Shown here piece after piece: positions 1 through 10,799 of a stretch of DNA of 64,000 nt. Every line of letters starts with the position of its first letter. Positions within the stretch are counted from its first letter, which is position 1. The notes under the pieces were generated by a model that was not told the DNA's origin, did not search any database, and worked only from the letters and a program-made list of their open reading frames with translations. This DNA is from Ashinkailepas kermadecensis (lineage: Eukaryota; Arthropoda; Thecostraca; Neolepadidae), in assembly GCA_034440615.1 (NCBI GenBank), contig JAOTOM010004793.1, positions 1-64,000 on the forward strand, read 5' to 3'. The position numbers were made by a program, and so were the translations under genes.

Positions 1-1633
1 TGATACATGAATAAGTAGTTATCGGCCGTAAGGATGCTAAATAAAATGTCAGCTTCCTTCGGGCGATTCGCTTATACAATGCAGCTTTTTCAGCGAACCT
101 CTCACATTACATGGCAGAACAAGGCCAATTTTCAATCGCATCATTCTGGCGTTTCTCCGTATTTTTCGGGTAATGTGATGTGAAAGCACATTGGCATTGC
201 ATATCACATACCAAAGTGCTGAAAAGGGGCAATACAAATACTGCCAAGTTGCCAACAGACTTATTCACATTCGTCTCTCTTACCCGTCTACCTGACACAA
301 TTAAAAAAAGCTTTCTCAAACCCTTTAAATTCTTTTATATATTCCTGTTAATAGCCAATTTAACAGTAGTGACTTGCCGCTTCCATCTCGGTAGGCCTAC
401 ACGTAATGTAAGATAAATGCCTCCGGATTATATGGTAAATACGTTCCACTGTCTCTCCCAGATTACATGCAATTTTGCACACTGCGCACCATGTCCTCCG
501 TATCGCTTTGGAACACTTGCATTCCATACTCATATCGTAGGCACAAATTTAAGACGTTCAGCTGGCTTACCTTCCGCATGGCACACCATCCTGGAAACTG
601 AACAATTTTTTTCACATATTGGAGGCCAAGCATTCGTGGCCCACCCGTGCCTTAGCTATTTTGTTCTTTTATGGACAAACAACTATGGTTGGTTCCTCTT
701 TTACATCATACAAATGGATCTACATCAAACATTTCCCTTAAATGGTGTAGGCGTGCAGAATCGCAAATGTGATCACTTCAATCAACTTGACCGTGAACAG
801 AAAGGCTTAACAGAAGGAACAGGTCGTGAGGCTGGAGAAAATTAGCAAACATTGCATCACTTAGGGAAGGATAAAACAACAGAGATGGATAGGAAATGTT
901 GGGTACTTCCAAGAGAAGGAGGGATCTGAGCTGGAAGCTGGTGTAATGGAGCTCCAGCCTACATATTATATTTACATTGCGTTTTGGCGCCTTGGTGTGT
1001 GATATGTAGAAAATACAAATTTCGCTTGACCCTATGGGAGGACACGTGGGAGAAGTGTCCTTTAAAATTGTGGCCTTGTTCCGTCCTGGAACTGTAGCAG
1101 CTCGCTAAAAAAAAGCCTGCGGTTTAGCAGTGCAGCGTCATGATAGTGGCACATTTTCTATGTGTATGCGTGCGTGCATGTGTGCATGCAAGTTGTGCTG
1201 CATGTCAGAGCTCTTGATCAGTTTGTTCGTTGCATTTTCTTCTTCTGGAGGCAATGAAAGCAATGCAACGAAGTTGTCTTACTTTTTCGTTCTTCAATCT
1301 TAATTCTGAGATAGACAAGGCAACGACAACAACTCCAATTAAATTAGTTATTATTAGTCCATATAATAAATAGCCCAATTAAATAAATCAAACGACACCA
1401 ACTCCAATTGTCAACTAACGACAATTAAATGCTAGGAATCAGAACAAGACCCACTAAAACGAAGGCTTCTACAATAAGTCATTGCAAGATGCCACCACTC
1501 GTGCTAAAAAGCAAATGTTAAGACACGAATCAAATTTCACTTCGATTCTCGCTATGCAATGCAAACAGTCGTAATGTGATATGTGAGAAATATTGCAGGA
1601 GCGGGGTAGATGAATGTAAGGTTCCCCTGGTGG
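1..1633. other. no gene recognised (upstream intron or flank)
   Basis: I see no exon, RNA gene or complete mobile element here. The longest open frame (417-845, plus) has no recognisable domain and no coding-like codon bias. Because the first receptor exon in the window starts inside a codon, this stretch is most likely intron. The exons for TM1 to TM3 are not visible in it. Confidence 0.5.
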
Positions 1634-1815
1634 CGATACCGATTGTGTATTTAGTGTAGCAGGCTGTGAGACGACTGACCGATACCGATTGTGTATTTAG
1701 TGTAGCAGGCTGTCTGACACCTGACCGATACCGAATGTGTATTTAGTGTAGCAGGCTGTCAGACGCCTGACCGATGCCGATTGTGTATTTAGTGTAGCAG
1801 GCTGTCTTATGACTA
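1634..1815. repeat. 46-bp tandem repeat, about 4 copies
   Basis: The core GATTGTGTATTTAGTGTAGC recurs at 1641, 1687, 1733 (one base changed) and 1779, exactly 46 bp apart. Copies differ by a few substitutions. The array ends about 150 bp before the TM4 exon. Confidence 0.9.
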
Positions 1816-1968
1816 ACCGAAAGTAGCACTTCACCACTTCACTATAGATATGCTTCTACATGGTACATGGATTGTCTGCTACAAACCACACACTGCTAGT
1901 CCCTGCAGCAATCCTGTTTTTGGGACTTTGAAAGTATTCTCTCTTTTACCGGTCTATTTTATCCACAG

Positions 1969-2096
1969 ATTCGTGATGATTGCTTTCCCTGGCGCCTACA
2001 GCAAAATCTACGCACGCCATTGGGTGATCGTCCAGATGGCCTTCATCTGGGGCTACAGCTTCGGCATGCTGGTGCCCACACTGGCCGGTCAATGGG
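1969..2096 (+). CDS. moody/Tre1-like GPCR, exon with TM4 (partial gene)
   Basis: This exon of a seven-transmembrane, G-protein-coupled receptor covers intracellular loop 2 and TM4. The acceptor is TTTATCCACAG before 1969 and the donor is GGTGAG after 2096. The exon starts with one base (A) completing a codon, then reads FVMIAFPGAYSKIY, so the upstream exon probably ends within the Arg codon of the DRY-type motif (here R-F). TM4 contains the conserved Trp in FIWGYSFG and ends MLVPTLAGQWG. It leaves one G that joins GC of the exon at 5516 to restore a W-G-R-F-G-Y sequence typical of the moody/Tre1 group. In Drosophila that group acts in glial barrier formation (moody) and germ-cell migration (Tre1); transfer of function here is inference. 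TM1 to TM3 are not in the window. Confidence 0.85.
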
Positions 2097-2236
2097 GTGA
2101 GTTGTCTCTCACACTAGCCAGAGTTGATCAAGGTAGAAGACGCGTCTCTCTGAATTGTCGGAGAGACAGATTACGTGAAATAATGGAATGATCAACGTAA
2201 TAATGTAAGTCCATTGGGTGCGAAAAGCTGATTTGC

Positions 2237-2265
2237 AATGTCACGTGCATTCCACACGTGACATT
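2237..2265. other. perfect 11-bp inverted repeat with two E-boxes
   Basis: AATGTCACGTG (2237-2247) and CACGTGACATT (2255-2265) are perfect reverse complements around a 7-nt loop. Each arm contains the E-box hexamer CACGTG. It lies 140 bp into the intron after the TM4 exon. Confidence 0.85.
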
Positions 2266-2378
2266 TCCAATACCATTCCACCATGCATTTCTCCGCCTCA
2301 GAACGGACTGCCACGTGTGTTGGTGATGGAGCGAGTTATCTCCCACACTGGCCAGGTGAAGTGACCGGGGCAAGAGAT

Positions 2379-3277
2379 GTCTGTCTCTGTCTCTGTCTCT
2401 GTCTCTGTCTCATCTCTCTGTCTCTGTCTCTGTCTCTGTCTCTGTCTCTGTCTCTGTCTCTGTCTCTGTCTCTGTCTCTGTCTCTGTCTCTGTCTCTGTC
2501 TCTGTCTCTGTCTCTGTCTCTGTCTCTGTCTCTGTCTCTGTCTCTGTCTCTGTCTCTGTCTCTGTCTCTGTCTCTGTCTCTGTCTCTGTCTCTGTCTCTG
2601 TCTCTGTCTCTGTCTCTGTCTCTGTCTCTGTCTCTGTCTCTGTCTCTGTCTCTGTCTGTGTCTGTGTCTCTGTCTCTGTCTCTGTCTCTGTCTCATCTCT
2701 CTGTCTCTGTCTCTGTCTCTGTCTCTGTCTCTGTCTCTGTCTCTGTCTCTGTCTCTGTCTCTGTCTCTGTCTCTGTCTCTGTCTTTGTCTCTGTCTCTGT
2801 CTCTGTCTCTGTCTCTGTCTCTATCTCTGTCTCTGTCTCTGTCTCTGTCTCTGTCTCTGTCTCTGTCTCTGTCTCTGTCTCTGTCTCTGTCTCTGTCTCT
2901 GTCTCTGTCTCTGTCTCTGTCTCTGTCTCTGTCTCTGTCTCTGTCTCTGTCTCTGTCTCATCTCTCTGTCTCTGTCTCTGTCTCTGTCTCTGTCTCTGTC
3001 TCTGTCTCTGTCTCTGTCTCTGTCTCTGTCTCTGCCTCTGTCTCTGTCTCTGTCTCTGTCTCTGTCTCTGTCTCTGTCTCTGTCTCTGTCTCTGTCTCTG
3101 TCTCTGTCTCTGTCTCTGTCTCTGTCTCTGTCTCTGTCTCTGTCTCTGTCTCTGTCTCATCTCTCATCTCTCTGTCTCTGTCTCTGTCTCTGTCTCTGTC
3201 TCTGTCTCTGTCTGTCTCTGTCTCTGTCTCTGTCTCTGTCTCTGTCTCTGTCTCTGTCTATGTCTCTGTCTCTGCCT

Positions 3278-3324
<47 letters not shown>

Positions 3325-3496
3325 TCTGTCTCTGTCTCTGTCTCTGTCTCTGTCTCATCTCTCTGTCTGTCTCTGTCTCTGTCTCTGTCTCATGTCTCTG
3401 TCTCTGTCTCTGTCTATGTCTCTGTCTCTGTCTCTGTCTCTGTCTCTGTCTCTGTTTCTGTCTCTGTCTCTGTCTCTGTCTCTGTCTCTGTCTCTG
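2379..3496. repeat. (CTCTGT)n hexamer array, about 186 units, followed by poly-C
   Basis: A nearly pure CTCTGT array of about 1.1 kb in the first visible intron. It is broken by short CTCATCTCT interruptions (near 2409, 2691, 2957, 3157, 3355) and by a block of CCCTGT variants (about 3282-3325). A run of about 18 C follows at 3516-3533. All frames are open in long stretches because the hexamer encodes no stop, so the predicted SVSV, LCLC, RQRQ and ETET peptides are artefacts. Confidence 0.97.
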
Positions 3497-3533
3497 GTCT
3501 TTCTCTCAGGAACAGCCCCCCCCCCCCCCCCCC

Positions 3534-4008
3534 TCGTGTGTCGGTGGTGAGGCTGTCAAAGGCTGATCTGATGATGAGCATCCTGCATTAACTGAAGGAT
3601 CTTGGGATCAAGTTGGATGGCAACCGCGGACGAATCGCAGTGGGCGTGGGCCCACGCCGGTCCCTACGTTGCTCGAATATAAACATTTCCTGAGGCCCGC
3701 ACAGGCCACTATTAGGCGCAGCTCGTCGATTGAAAGCCAGTGGCGGCCTGTGGGATTGCCGTGATGTATGCAAATGATCGGGCATCGGGCCGTTATCGAC
3801 AGCTTGTTATTAGTTTGGTCGCTTCGGAGGATGAGAGTCGGTAAAATATACTCTAGCCCTTACCGTCTGGTGGGGTTGATGCCCACCAAATCCGTGTCTT
3901 CGCGTTTAGAGAAAGTGTAAAATGGTAGCGCACCGTCGCTTGGTAAAGCTGACGGTACATCTTATGCGGATCGTTTTGTTAAAACCAAACATCGGCCGGG
4001 TCGACCCT
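3534..4008. other. unique intronic spacer
   Basis: Non-repetitive sequence between the hexamer array and the 40-bp array. I see no exon, element or RNA signature. Confidence 0.5.
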
Positions 4009-5148
4009 GATTGGTTCGTGTCTGCCGGGGTTTCGCCGGATCGAGTTTGCCGCGGTCCCTCTGGGTCGAGTCTGGTCGGTTCGGGTCTGCCGCGGTCTCT
4101 CTGGGTGGAGTCTGGTCGTTTCGCGTCTGCCGTCTCTGGGTGGAGTCTGGTCGGTTCGCGTCTGCCAGGGTCTCGCCGGATCGAGTCTGTCGCGGTCTCT
4201 CTGGGTCGAGTCTGGTCGGTTCGCGCCTGCCGCGTCCTCTCTGGGTCGAGTCTGGTCGGTTCGCGCCTGCCGCGGCCTCTCTGGGTGGAGTTTGGTCGGT
4301 TCGCGTCTGCCGGGGTCTCGCCGGATCGAGTCTGTCGCGGTCTCTCTGGGTCGAGTCTGGTCGGTTCGCGCCTGCCGCGTCCTCTCTGGGTCGAGTCTGG
4401 TAGGTTCGCGTCTGCCGGGGTCTCGCCGGATCGAGTCTGCCGCTGTCTCACTGGGTCGAGTCTGGTCGGTTCGTGTCTGCCGCGGTCTCTCTGGGTCGAG
4501 TCTGGTCGGTTCGTCTCGGGGTTTGCTGGGTCGCGGTCTCACTGGGTCGAGTCTGGTCGGTTCGCGTCTGCCGGGGTCTCTCTGGGTCGAGTCTGGTCGG
4601 TTCGCGTCTGCCGGGGTCTCTCTGGGTCGAGTCTGGTCGGTTCGCGTCTGCCGGGGTCTCTCTGGGTCGAGTCTGGTCGGTTCGCGTCTGCCGGAGTTTC
4701 TCTGGGTCGAGTCTGGTCGGTTGCGTCTGCCGGGGTTCTCTCTGGGTCGAGTCTGGTCGGTTCGTATCTGCGGGGTCTCTCTGGGTCGAGTCTGGTCGGT
4801 TCGCGTCTGCCGGAGTCTCTCTGGGTCGAGTCTGGTCGGTTCGTATCTGCCGGAGTCTCTCTGGGTCGAGTCTGGTCGGTTCGTATCTGCGGGGTCTCTC
4901 TGGGTCGAGTCTGGTCGGTTCGTATCTGCGGGGTCTCTCTGGGTCGAGTCTGGTCGGTTCGTATCTGCGGGGTCTCTCTGGGTCGAGTCTGGTCGGTTCG
5001 CGTCTGCCGGGGTCTCGTCGGGTCGAGTCTGGTCGGTTCGTATCTGCGGGGTCTCTCTGGGTCGAGTCTGGTCGGTTCGCGTCTGCCGGGGTCTCGTCGG
5101 GTCGAGTCTGGTCGGTTCGTATCTGCGGGGTCTCGCCGGATCAACTGA
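4009..5148. repeat. 40-bp minisatellite, about 28 copies
   Basis: The core CTGGGTCGAGTCTGGTCGGT recurs with 40-bp spacing (for example TTCGCG at 4561, 4601, 4641). Units vary between GCGTCTGCC and GTATCTGC, and a number of units are 1 to 8 bp shorter. Several frames on both strands stay open through it. The frame is not conserved across the indels, so these are not genes. Confidence 0.95.
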
Positions 5149-5353
5149 TCGGTCCACACGTCACCGGCGGATTACAATATTACTTACATGGACACGGGCG
5201 TTGTTTGAATAGAAGAAACAGCACCACAAAGCCAGCAGAGACGGGTGTGGCATTCTGCTGGCATGATGATTGACAGTCACCCCGGTAGCACTGGAATGCA
5301 GTCGATATATCTGCCATTGAACCGGGGTGAAACACGCTGTTGAACCAGCACTC

Positions 5354-5502
5354 TGCATGGTGGCGATATGATCACCGGCCGACGGTAACGTGCATGGTGG
5401 CGATATGATCACCGGCCGACGGTAACGTGCATGGTGGCGATATGATCACCGGCCGACGGTAACGTGCATGGTGGCGATATGATCACCGGCTGACGGTGAC
5501 GT
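5354..5502. repeat. 37-bp tandem repeat, 4 copies
   Basis: GCATGGTGGCGATATGATCA recurs at 5354, 5391, 5428 and 5465. Three copies are essentially identical and the last diverges, ending only 13 bp before the next receptor exon and so close to its splice acceptor region. Confidence 0.95.
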
Positions 5503-5515
5503 GTACTTGTTGCAG

Positions 5516-5666
5516 GCAGGTTCGGCTACAACCCGAAGCTGATGACCTGCTCCATTGTGGAGGTGGACGGGGTCTCGGCAAAGCAGGCGCTGTACTGGGT
5601 CGGCTTCCTCATCCCGTGCGTCGCCATCGTCATCTGCTACGTCGGCATTTTTGGCGTCATTGTCAT
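5516..5666 (+). CDS. moody/Tre1-like GPCR, exon with ECL2 and TM5
   Basis: The acceptor is TTGTTGCAG before 5516. The first two bases (GC) complete a Gly codon with the G left by the TM4 exon, giving W-G-R-F-G-Y. Extracellular loop 2 has the conserved Cys in LMTCSIV, which in family A receptors pairs with the Cys at the top of TM3. TM5 follows as YWVGFLIPCVAIVICYVGIF, with the expected Pro and a later Tyr. The donor is ATGTGAGA after 5666, leaving AT, which the next exon completes to ATG with its first G. If the donor is ignored the frame stops immediately (ATG TGA), which supports splicing here. Confidence 0.88.
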
Positions 5667-5768
5667 GTGAGAATGTGCTGCGCTCACTCCGCCGCTGGTC
5701 TTTGAGTGATCAGCATGATCGCTGTCTGCCTCCGGATCCAGTGGCCACTAATCACAACATTCGTCCCG

Positions 5769-5893
5769 CCATGGCACAGTACATCTGCACCTGCCACACC
5801 ACGAACAACCCATGGCACAGTACATCTGCACCTGCCACACCACGAACAACCCATGGCACAGTACATCTGCACCTGCCACACCACGAACAACCC
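5769..5893. repeat. 41-bp tandem repeat, 3 copies
   Basis: CATGGCACAGTACATCTGCA recurs at 5770, 5811 and 5852 with almost no change, about 100 bp after the TM5 exon. Confidence 0.95.
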
Positions 5894-5899
5894 ATGCTG

Positions 5900-6540
5900 G
5901 TTGTTTATTGATGGCTACCCGCTACATCACAAGCAACTCATGATTGTTGTTTACTTAGAGCTACCCGCTACATCACCGACAAATCACTGTATTCTTCAGC
6001 ACAGGCCTGTTGCAACAAAACCAGTCCTATACCTGCTCCAGCATAAACAGCCCTCTGTACCTGCTACAGCACAGCAACCCATATGGCTGCTGCTACAGCA
6101 CAGCAACCCATGGATCTGCTACAGCACGAACAGCCCTCTGTACCTGCTACAGACGAATAGCCAGCTGCACCTACTACAGCACAGATAATCTCATCCAATT
6201 CCACTGCATCACAGATAACACCTCATCGGGTACAACACAAATAATTATCATGTTCTACAGCAGATGCGAATATTCTACACAATTTCTTCTATACGTGGCA
6301 TAGGATAGGTAATATACCGTATGCTACCGCACAGGCAATCCACCATACGCTAGAACGCAAGTAATCCGCCAGTTGCTACAGTGCAGGTAGCCCATCATCT
6401 GCTGCAGCGCAGGCCATCCACCAACCCTCCATGTGCAACAGCGCAGACAATGCCAGCCACACGGTGCGAAAATGTCACGTGCTATGTGGCCTGTACCCAC
6501 CTGATGCGCCACGCATCCCACTGGTAATCAGACCTGCCGC
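5900..6540. repeat. degenerate tandem-like region (CTGCTACAGCACAG family)
   Basis: Variants of CTGCTACAGCACAGCAACCC and ACAGCGCAGGCAATCCACCA recur irregularly through this stretch. It looks like an old, decayed extension of the adjacent minisatellite family. Unit length is roughly 30 to 40 bp, but too diverged to fix by eye. Confidence 0.5.
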
Positions 6541-6610
6541 CAGCTCTTGTGAGCTTCAATAAGCCGGTGTAAACAATAAGCAGACAATATAATTCAATAA
6601 GCAGACAATA

Positions 6611-6682
6611 GACACGCCCCCGCCGTCTGTGGCATCACCGGACCTCGACACGCCCCCGCCGTCTGTGGCACCATCTGACCTC
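6611..6682. repeat. 36-bp direct duplication
   Basis: GACACGCCCCCGCCGTCTGT occurs at 6611 and 6647 as two adjacent copies with a few substitutions at the end of the unit. Confidence 0.85.
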
Positions 6683-7239
6683 TCACTGCGTGCGCTTCCA
6701 CACGGCTTGTGCTTGGCGATCGTTTATCTTTTATTTGCGGTCATGACAAGGCATGCAGATACAGGCGACATCACGACAAATCACGATGTGTTCACGCCCC
6801 AATTTCAACGCCAACGCCCCAAACTGATAATTATAAAACTCACATTTTTGCCTAGATGCACTCTATTGTTATGAATGTTCGACAGTAAAGTGGAACATCT
6901 ATTTGATATCAAAATAGATCAAGCATATGGTGTGGCGTAAAATGGAACACAAAACGTGAAATCGCCTTGAGGTCCTAATGCCTTGAAGGTGCCAGACCTG
7001 AATCCAATGTGACCACATTTGTTTCGATTTTCCGCATATGCGTGGTGCAATAGCTTGGTCAATTCTGAAGTGACAATATTGAAAAATACCTTTCATGCCC
7101 TGGCGAACAAGATAATGAACATGCCTAGGCACGCCACTGGGTTAAGGATTCTGATATAGTAGTCCCTAAGCAAGCAATTTTCATCAGTTTTTACTAACGA
7201 GAACTCAAGTGCATGTGAAAACACTGAGGGTTATGCTAT
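6683..7239. other. no feature recognised
   Basis: AT-rich intronic sequence. The end nearest 7240 may already belong to the retrotransposon remnant that follows, but I cannot read a conserved motif in it. Confidence 0.4.
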
Positions 7240-8450
7240 GGCAGGAGACAAGTACAATAACGATAGAAGCTGTAGAAAACTAGTTGCAGAAAGTAAAGTC
7301 GAATAACGCTGTAGGCGCTGATGACATATACGAGGATTTTATGATTTTATGCTCGTGTGCTAGGATTGTAGATGAATGTGCTCAAGGCTTAGCAGTTCCC
7401 TAAGGTGTTATCTTCATTCGGTCCTTTGGGTGTTCCGAAGTACCTGGAATTTGACGCAGTGCACATATAGTACCAATTTAGAAAAAGTACATCGAAACAC
7501 CGTGGGAATTTATAGTCCATTTAGTTTAATCCCACTAGTTCGCAAATTGTTAGGAATACTTGTCAAGGAAAGGGTTCATGCTTATCGTAATAGGCATAAC
7601 CTTGAAGGAATACTCAACATTGATTTCAATATGGGAGATTTTGTTTAAATACCTTCTGGAATTCATGGAGTATGTAACTAGGGAGGTTGACAATGGAAGC
7701 AGAATAGACGTAGTGGACTTATGCTTTAGCAAAGCGTTTGAGAAAGTTCCACACAAGCGACTGATTCATGAGCCGGAGTACGAGAGTGATGGTTAGGTTA
7801 CCAGCTGGATTGAAGAATGGTGAAGGGAATGGGTAGCATTAAATGGGTGTAAATCGGATTGGAGGGATGCTCTGAGTGGATGTCACAGGGCAATGCTTTA
7901 GGTTCACGTCTCATGATATTTGTGAACAGCTTAGAGGTAGGGCTGAGGAATAGGGGTTTAAATTTGCTGATGACATGGCATTGGTAGGAATGGCTAACCT
8001 AGTGGTGAATCTAGCAATATTCAGCTAGAGTTGGAGGACTTAATAACGTGGGCGGATAAATGGCAGATATCTTTCAACTAGATGGCAAAGGTGAGGTGAT
8101 GAATTGGAGTCTGGAGGTGGAATATTTGGATATGCAATGGGAGGTAATGAACTGGATGTCATTGAAGAGGAAGACGAATTACACGTAAAGCAGAGACACC
8201 AATGTACCTTAGCTGTGAACAGGGCAATTATAGTGCTAGGAATCATTAATGGCATTGTTGAATGTAACAGCAAGGAAGTTATGGAAAAGTGGTTTGCATA
8301 TATGCGACCCCACTTGAGATATTGTATGCAGATATGGGGCCCTTCATTAGAAAGACATATAAGTGTGCTACTAAAAGTGTAGCGCAAAGCTACTTGGCTT
8401 ATCAGTGAACTAAGTAATTTAGAGTATGGTGAGAGGCTTATGGTATTATG
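7240..8450 (+). pseudogene. degenerate non-LTR retrotransposon reverse transcriptase (CR1/Jockey-like)
   Basis: Fragments in several frames line up in the order of a LINE reverse transcriptase. First is a GADDI-type segment (about 7310). Next comes YSPFSLIPLVRKLLGILV (7515 onward, corresponding to the NYRPISL block). Then VTREVDNGSRIDVVDLCFSKAF and FEKVPHKRL (7670-7760; the family usually has LDFSKAFDKVPHKRL). Then a SWIEEW and WVALNG region (7800-7860), the catalytic KFADD box (7960-7974), and a C-terminal part with LGIINGIVE and MRPHLRYCMQIWGPS (8230-8350). Frameshifts and stops separate these pieces, so it is dead. A TATGGTATTA-rich tail (8430-8475) may be its 3' end. It sits in the intron between the TM5 and TM6 exons, in the same orientation as the gene. 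Confidence 0.85.
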
Positions 8451-8542
8451 GTATTATATTATGGTACTATATGGTATCCTGGGATCCGAGCTCTAAGCAG
8501 ATCCCAGGCATTCGGCCGTTACCAGCCAGCGCGTTAAATCTT

Positions 8543-8660
8543 GACGCGACGGGCCGGCCGGCCGCGAGATGTTGACTTGGTCAGCACGTTCCGCCCCGGC
8601 TCGGCCGGCCGCGAGCTGTTGACTTCGTCAGCACGTTCCGCCCCGGCTCGGCCGGCCGAG
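8543..8660. repeat. 54-bp direct duplication, GC-rich
   Basis: Two adjacent copies containing GGCCGGCCGCGAG followed by GTTGACTT and TCAGCACGTTCCGCCCCGGC. They differ at few positions. Confidence 0.8.
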
Positions 8661-8673
8661 ACTGTCGTTGTGT

Positions 8674-8704
8674 CTTGCATCACCCTCGTACCAGGTGATG
8701 CAAG
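8674..8704. other. perfect 11-bp stem, 9-nt loop
   Basis: CTTGCATCACC (8674-8684) pairs perfectly with GGTGATGCAAG (8694-8704). No adjacent element is recognisable. Confidence 0.8.
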
Positions 8705-9379
8705 TGTGGAGTAGGAGGGCGGCTCGGAAGTGCTCTCGACCAACGGCAGTTAGCCGCGTCGTTGTGTCTTCGACCTAGAGCGTTCGGCCACGCCAATGTC
8801 TGATGTCATAGTCGCTCTCGACAAATCATGATTTACCATGCAGAGTGGCCGGCCCTCGCTCGCGGGTAGCATGCCTCCCGGTCAGAGAGCCATCCCGGGA
8901 CAGTCGACGCGGGCGGACGTAAGCGAGAGACAGAGTCGGAGTTGAGTTGTCGAGGCTAGTAATATGTAGTCTGTTGCAAGATGTGGGCGCTGGAACGCTT
9001 GGTGTCTCGGTTGGGCTGTTGCCTTTCGTTGTCAGTCGTGATTGCCTGTCGATTTGTAGGCACGAATTTTGGTTAATTCTGGTGTCGCTGTTGGACTGTT
9101 GAGACTGTTGGATAAGTTGTCACCGTTTCGTTAACTAATCAACCCGATCAATACAAAGGGCACTAACAGCTGGTGACTCTGAAGAAAGGCTCTTGTATTT
9201 GAGAACTGGTGAATGAGAGAAGCTACAGAATCTGAGAACCAGCTATCGTACACACGAGGAAAATCTAGACTATCACTGCCAGGCAGACAGACTTGCATAC
9301 AATCTGAATGATACTCATCTATGTAGGGCATCGCACAGGCGTCATCAATTTAGATTAGACGAGTCAAGGTCCAGGACTG
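8705..9379. other. no feature recognised
   Basis: Mixed-composition intronic sequence up to the TTAA element. I see no domain or tandem structure. Confidence 0.4.
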
Positions 9380-10214
9380 TTAACCCGCGCCGTCTCGGGG
9401 GGTGGGCCGTTATCGACCCCCCCCTAAGGTTTTCCGCGGATAGGGAAAGAACGGCGCGCGGTAGCGCACCAAAATTTGGAATACATTTTTCCCACATCAA
9501 TTTAGCATGTTGTGCCAAAATTTTGAAGTCAGGTCATCTAAGCTCAACGAGTTAGTCACGGTCAAGTGAGGTCATCTCCAAAAAATTTCAACCAGTCGTC
9601 ACGCTTTAACGGATAAAGATATTTTAATGAAACTTTCAGCGTTTGCTTATCTTTAAGGACGCAACAAAACGCATCAGAGGGATTTTTTTCCGTTTTTGAT
9701 TGCTTATTAGTTTTGCATATTTGCCCATTAGAGTTAAAATCGAAGATTCTGGCTAAAGTAAGCATTTTTTATGGGCGCAAGTTGTGTTCGAACAACATTT
9801 TTCGGTCAGCTCTACCCATTAGAAAATCAAAATTTAAGAAAACTTGAACTCTAAATTTTGAAATTTCAAAAAAAAAGATTTTTGGGTGGCCAAAAATTGT
9901 ATTGCCCTGGTCGATTTCGTTTTCCTTTTCTGATTCCAATTTTTTTTTTTTTTTTTTAATATCTCCAAAAATGAACTCCCCAGAGCCAAAAACATGATGT
10001 AAGTCGTGAAAACCTAGGCCCTCTAGTGACGTCACTTTTTGTGGGAAATTTTTTTGGTGGGGGTTGTCTGACCCTACTCGTCGAGCGCTTTTCGATGACA
10101 CCTCTTTCGTTTTCGTGCGACGCTTAGTTTGGAGATTAGACTGGGGGTCCCTATCGACCCCCCCCCCCTCGAGACGGGGTGTGAGGATATGACCAGAAAG
10201 ACGGGGAGGGTTAA
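9380..10214. mobile_element. TTAA-flanked non-autonomous DNA element, family B copy 1
   Basis: The element is bounded by TTAA at 9380-9383 and 10211-10214. Just inside, CCCGCGCCGTCT (left) and, reading inward from the right, CCCTCCCCGTCT form a short inverted repeat with 10 of 12 matches. TTAA duplication and CCC(T/G) ends are typical of piggyBac-class elements. Runs of G and C sit near both ends (GGGGGGTGGGCC, ATCGACCCCCCC). The interior is AT-rich and alignable with 47173-48092, for example AAGGTTTTCC, the GGTCAAGTGAGGTCA segment and AACGCATC/AACGCACT. Open frames inside have no transposase motif, so it needs a transposase from elsewhere. Confidence 0.8.
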
Positions 10215-10799
10215 ACGCCAACAAGTATTTAATCAAAGGGTGGTTCATCAATGGAATGGTCCGCCTGGTGGTGCCAATGGAAATGGCCATGGGAACGCAA
10301 TTGTGCCGATGGTTTCTCTAGAACAGATAGGAATTGTGGCGAATGGAGTGGGATTTATGCCAGTGCGTGTCCTAGATTGTGTTATAAATAGTGAGTTATG
10401 CTAGTAATAAGTGTCTTGGCAGCGGATTCAGAGCTGTCCTCCGGGCATGTGATGATGAAGAGATTGGGTATGGTAACAAAATGTGATACCTACTTAGTTT
10501 CTTTGGAATTCAGGATAGTATATTGTGTATGGAATTTCAGTCTCTTTTTCTCGTTTTAGAGTATTTATATTTTAGATGCTAAACCCAGATGGACCTCTGT
10601 GGGGCCTGTGGCTCTTATAAAGCCTCAACGTTTCATCACTTTTTGACTTATGTCTCTATATCTTGCTCTCTGTCTCCGTGTCTCACTGTCTCTATGTCAC
10701 TCTCTCTCTGCCACTCTGCCTCTTTGTCACTCTACCTTTCTCGCATAATATATAGTTTGACCTGACCTCACCTGGCCTGAAATAGCTATTTCTGTGCAG
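10215..10799. other. intron end with CT-rich tract
   Basis: No element recognised. From about 10640 to 10740 the plus strand is a degenerate CT-rich tract (TCTCTGTCTCCGTGTCTCAC and similar), followed by the TCTGTGCAG acceptor of the TM6 exon. It may be a decayed relative of the CTCTGT array. Confidence 0.5.

Noticed and set aside
417..845. 142-codon open frame as an upstream GPCR exon
   Set aside because: No membrane-segment pattern or family A motifs, and no donor leaving the phase needed by the TM4 exon.
2283..3591. Very long open frames (up to 427 codons) with LCLC, SVSV, RQRQ or ETET peptides
   Set aside because: They come from the CTCTGT hexamer, which has no stop in any frame, on both strands. 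No start context or non-repeat domain.
3906..5273. Open frames of 392-408 codons on both strands
   Set aside because: Shadows of the 40-bp minisatellite; frame shifts at unit indels do not close any frame because the unit is stop-poor.
9769..10290. Transposase in the family B element (173-codon minus frame)
   Set aside because: No DDE/DDD motif or domain; frame crosses homopolymer runs and is not kept in the second copy.
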